A DNA stretch of 43,729 nt from JBKPCD01 sp046727175. GTDB taxonomy: Bacteria; Acidobacteriota; Vicinamibacteria; Vicinamibacterales; 2-12-FULL-66-21. The DNA lies in the NCBI GenBank assembly GCA_046727175.1, contig JBKPCD010000083.1, positions 1 to 43,729 on the forward strand, in the 5' to 3' direction. Below are positions 41,563-43,729 of the stretch, in pieces (the first letter of the stretch is position 1; each line of letters opens with the position of its first letter). The notes below the pieces were generated by a model that was not told the origin of the DNA, did not search any database, and saw only the letters and a program-made list of their open reading frames with translations. The translations under genes were made by a program, and so were the position numbers.

Positions 41563-42387
41563 ATGCCGGTCGACGTCGACGCGACGGTGATGTCGAACAC
41601 GCGGCTGTCCGGCGATTATTGCGTGATCGCGCTCGAGGCGTCCGAGATCGCGGCGCTCACCCAGCCAGGACAGTTCGTGATGGTGAAGGCGACACGCGGT
41701 CTGGATCCGCTTCTGCGTCGTCCATTCTCGATCTTCGAAGTCATTCGCGAGGCTTCAGGCACGCCGACGGGCATCTCGCTGCTGAACAAGCGCATCGGGA
41801 CCGGTACGAGATTGCTCTACGAGGTCGAGGCCGGAGCTCGCATCGCATGTCTCGGACCGCTCGGTCGACCGTTCGAGCCGATCGAACCTCCGATGAAAGC
41901 GTGGATGGTCGCGGGCGGCGTGGGGCTCGCGCCCTTTCTGACGCTCGCCGAGTCTCTGCGCGCGCGCGGCACCAGATCGACGCTGTTCTACGGCGCACGT
42001 ACGGCGAACGATCTCTATTACGTCGACCGATTCGAGCGGTTGGGCGTGGACGTCGTCTGCTCGACGGAGGACGGCACGCGCGGGGTTCGCAGCCTCATCA
42101 CGCGTCCGCTCGACGAGGCGCTCGATGACCTCGGAGACGACGAATCGGTCAAACTGTACGTCTGCGGACCCACGCGCATGATGCAAGCCGTCGCACGGAT
42201 CGCCGCCTCGCACGGCCGCGCCTGCGACGTCTCGCTCGAACAGGTGATGGGCTGTGGCCTGGGCGGCTGCTACAGTTGCGTCGTGCTCGCGCGCGACGAT
42301 GGTGGAGTGCCACACTACGTGCGTTCCTGCATCGACGGACCCGTGTTCGACGCTCGCCGCATCGTCTGGGAGGGACTCACCCACTGA
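41563..42387 (+). CDS. pyrK: Dihydroorotate dehydrogenase B, electron transfer subunit
   Basis: PyrK carries FAD and a 2Fe-2S cluster and passes electrons from the PyrD subunit to NAD+. The 274-residue protein has the flavin-binding PLLRRPFSIFEV, the NAD-binding GGVGLAPFLTLAESL, and the cluster ligands in GCGLGGCYSC followed by SC about 15 residues later. The ATG at 41563 is chosen from the -10 box and homology; the frame is open further upstream across the repeat and the pyrR leader. Its stop overlaps the pyrD start (TGATG). Confidence 0.94.
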   Translation: MPVDVDATVMSNTRLSGDYCVIALEASEIAALTQPGQFVMVKATRGLDPLLRRPFSIFEVIREASGTPTGISLLNKRIGTGTRLLYEVEAGARIACLGPLGRPFEPIEPPMKAWMVAGGVGLAPFLTLAESLRARGTRSTLFYGARTANDLYYVDRFERLGVDVVCSTEDGTRGVRSLITRPLDEALDDLGDDESVKLYVCGPTRMMQAVARIAASHGRACDVSLEQVMGCGLGGCYSCVVLARDDGGVPHYVRSCIDGPVFDARRIVWEGLTH

Positions 42388-43325
42388 TGGACCTGTCGGT
42401 CGCGATCGGCTCGTTGCGGTTGGCCAATCCGTTGATCGCGGCGAGTGGGTGCTTCGGCTACGGCATCGAATACAGCGACGTCGTCGACCTATCGACACTC
42501 GGCGGCGTTGCGGTCAAGGGACTGTTTCTCGCGCCGCGCGAGGGACACCCGCCGCCACGAATCGTCGAAACACCCTCGGGAATGCTGAATGCGATTGGAC
42601 TGCAAGGCATCGGCGTCCGTCGCTTCATTGCGGAAAAGCTGCCCGATCTGCGCGATCGACGCGCGATCGTGATCGTCAACATCTGTGGGACGACCCTCGA
42701 CGAGTACGTCGAGCTCGCGCGGATCCTGTCGGATGCCGAAGGCGTCGCGGCGTTGGAGCTCAATATCTCCTGCCCGAACATCAAAGAGGGCGGAATCACG
42801 TTTGGCTGCAGCCTGACCGGGACGCATTCTGTCGTGAGCGCCGTCCGGAGGGTCACGAAGCTCCCCGTGATCCCCAAGCTCACACCGAACGTGACCGATG
42901 TCGCTTCGTTTGCGAAGGCCGCGGAGGAGGCCGGAGCCGATGCGGTATCGCTGGTGAACACGTTCCTGGCGATGGCAATCGACGTCGAAACGCGGCGGCC
43001 CAGGCTGTCGAACATCGTCGGCGGCCTCAGCGGCCCGGCGATACGGCCGATCGCCGTCCGCATGGTGTACGAGTGTCGTCAGGCGGTTAGGCTGCCGATC
43101 ATCGGCATGGGCGGCATCGCCACGGCAGGCGACGTGCTCGAATTCATGATTGCCGGCGCAACCGCCGTTCAGGTGGGCACGGCGAGTTTCGTCGATCCGT
43201 TCCTCTGGCGGACGTTGCTCGACGGGATTCGAGCGTACATGACGCGTCATGGGATCGCGAGGCTGAACGAGCTCACCGGAAGTCTCGACACGACAAAGGA
43301 GGAACAGGCGTGGATCAGCTCCTGA
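42387..43325 (+). CDS. pyrD: Dihydroorotate dehydrogenase B, catalytic subunit
   Basis: The FMN subunit of class 1B dihydroorotate dehydrogenase oxidises dihydroorotate to orotate. The 312-residue TIM barrel has NPLIAASGCFGYG, the catalytic cysteine in LELNISCPN, PVIPKLTPNVTD, SLVNTF, GGLSGPAIRPIAVRMV, and the phosphate-binding GMGGIATAGD. It starts at an ATG overlapping the pyrK stop. Together with PyrK it forms the NAD-linked, quinone-independent enzyme. Confidence 0.96.
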   Translation: MDLSVAIGSLRLANPLIAASGCFGYGIEYSDVVDLSTLGGVAVKGLFLAPREGHPPPRIVETPSGMLNAIGLQGIGVRRFIAEKLPDLRDRRAIVIVNICGTTLDEYVELARILSDAEGVAALELNISCPNIKEGGITFGCSLTGTHSVVSAVRRVTKLPVIPKLTPNVTDVASFAKAAEEAGADAVSLVNTFLAMAIDVETRRPRLSNIVGGLSGPAIRPIAVRMVYECRQAVRLPIIGMGGIATAGDVLEFMIAGATAVQVGTASFVDPFLWRTLLDGIRAYMTRHGIARLNELTGSLDTTKEEQAWISS

Positions 43326-43729
43326 TTGCGCTCGATGTGGAGGACGGCGCGCGCGCGCTGAAGATGGCCGACGCGCTCCGCGGTGCGGCAGGCGGCTTCA
43401 AGATTGGCAATCGGCTCTTCACGATGGAAGGTCCCGCGATCGTCCGCACGCTCGTCGAACGAGGCGACCGCATCTTCCTCGACCTGAAGTATCACGACAT
43501 CCCGAACACCGCCGCCACCGCTGTTTCGGCTGCGACATCACTGGGTGTCTGGATGGTGAACGTCCACGCGTCCGGTGGCGAGCGGATGATGCGCGCGGCG
43601 CGCGAGGCCGCTCTCGATACTGCCGCCCGCGAAAACCGGACGCCGCCATTGGTAATCGGCGTCACCGTCCTCACCAGCATCGATGCCGCGACTCAGGCGT
43701 CGATTGGCATCAGCGGATCGGTGCTCGAT
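43310..43729 (+). CDS. pyrF: Orotidine 5'-phosphate decarboxylase, N-terminal part (cut by window edge)
   Basis: The first 140 codons, read from GTG at 43310 with a strong AAAGGAGG ribosome site and overlapping the pyrD stop by 16 bases. The product begins MDQLLIALDVEDGARAL and has the catalytic DLKYHDIPNT (about residues 58-67) and MVNVHASGGERMM. PyrF decarboxylates OMP to UMP, the last step of the pathway, so pyrK-pyrD-pyrF are in pathway order with PyrE acting between D and F from its separate locus. Confidence 0.95.
   Translation, partial: MDQLLIALDVEDGARALKMADALRGAAGGFKIGNRLFTMEGPAIVRTLVERGDRIFLDLKYHDIPNTAATAVSAATSLGVWMVNVHASGGERMMRAAREAALDTAARENRTPPLVIGVTVLTSIDAATQASIGISGSVLD

Overview
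The window is GC-rich, gene-dense bacterial chromosome, most likely from an Acidobacteriota genome of the Vicinamibacteria type. The support is a tandem pair of VWFA-related proteins of the acidobacterial kind (TIGR03436), an ABC permease of the acidobacterial duplicated orphan permease type (ADOP) with no ATPase beside it, Nuo, TolC and lipid genes of a Gram-negative-like cell, and frequent TTG/GTG starts. The lineage is an inference from gene content. No rRNA, tRNA, CRISPR array, phage, plasmid or transposase gene was recognised.

Layout. (1) 1-3695, minus strand: start of a complex I operon, nuoA-nuoC-nuoD-nuoH-nuoJ, with a good promoter; nuoB and nuoI are absent from their usual places. 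(2) 3774-11782, plus strand: two VWFA-like secreted proteins, then heme synthesis: hemX/ccsA-like, hemA, hemC, a cobA-hemD fusion and hemB. hemL follows at 20998. (3) 11797-16545, minus strand: a tiny membrane protein, a secreted metallo-beta-lactamase-fold enzyme, an ADOP permease and a decayed second ADOP copy. (4) 16630-20889: a signalling module, with a receiver-SpoIIE-type phosphatase divergent from a sigma-54 response regulator and its histidine kinase. (5) 22391-30231: a glycine-zipper envelope protein, ispG, DUF1028, and the set uppS-cdsA-dxr-rseP (isoprenoid, undecaprenyl and phospholipid precursors plus the site-2 protease). (6) 30435-36061: truA, pyrE, a TolC-type outer membrane protein and two glycosyltransferases. 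(7) 36178-43729: pyrimidine synthesis, with pyrR-pyrB-pyrC-PRTase and two further genes on minus, and pyrK-pyrD-pyrF divergently on plus; a PyrR-binding RNA hairpin precedes pyrR.

The most unusual feature is not a gene. About 20 gene boundaries carry short, locus-specific, degenerate tandem repeats of roughly 6-12 nt units. Many are built as a repeat arm, a short spacer and a complementary repeat arm, so that the transcript would fold into a long imperfect hairpin. Several unit families recur at distant places. At least three have become protein: one lies in frame inside hemC, and two encode the C-terminal tails of hemL and of a glycosyltransferase. Others abut or supply start or stop codons (truA, the pyr-cluster PRTase, the hemC stop). 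This resembles in kind the Rickettsia palindromic elements but differs in sequence, and it is the best candidate here for something undescribed.
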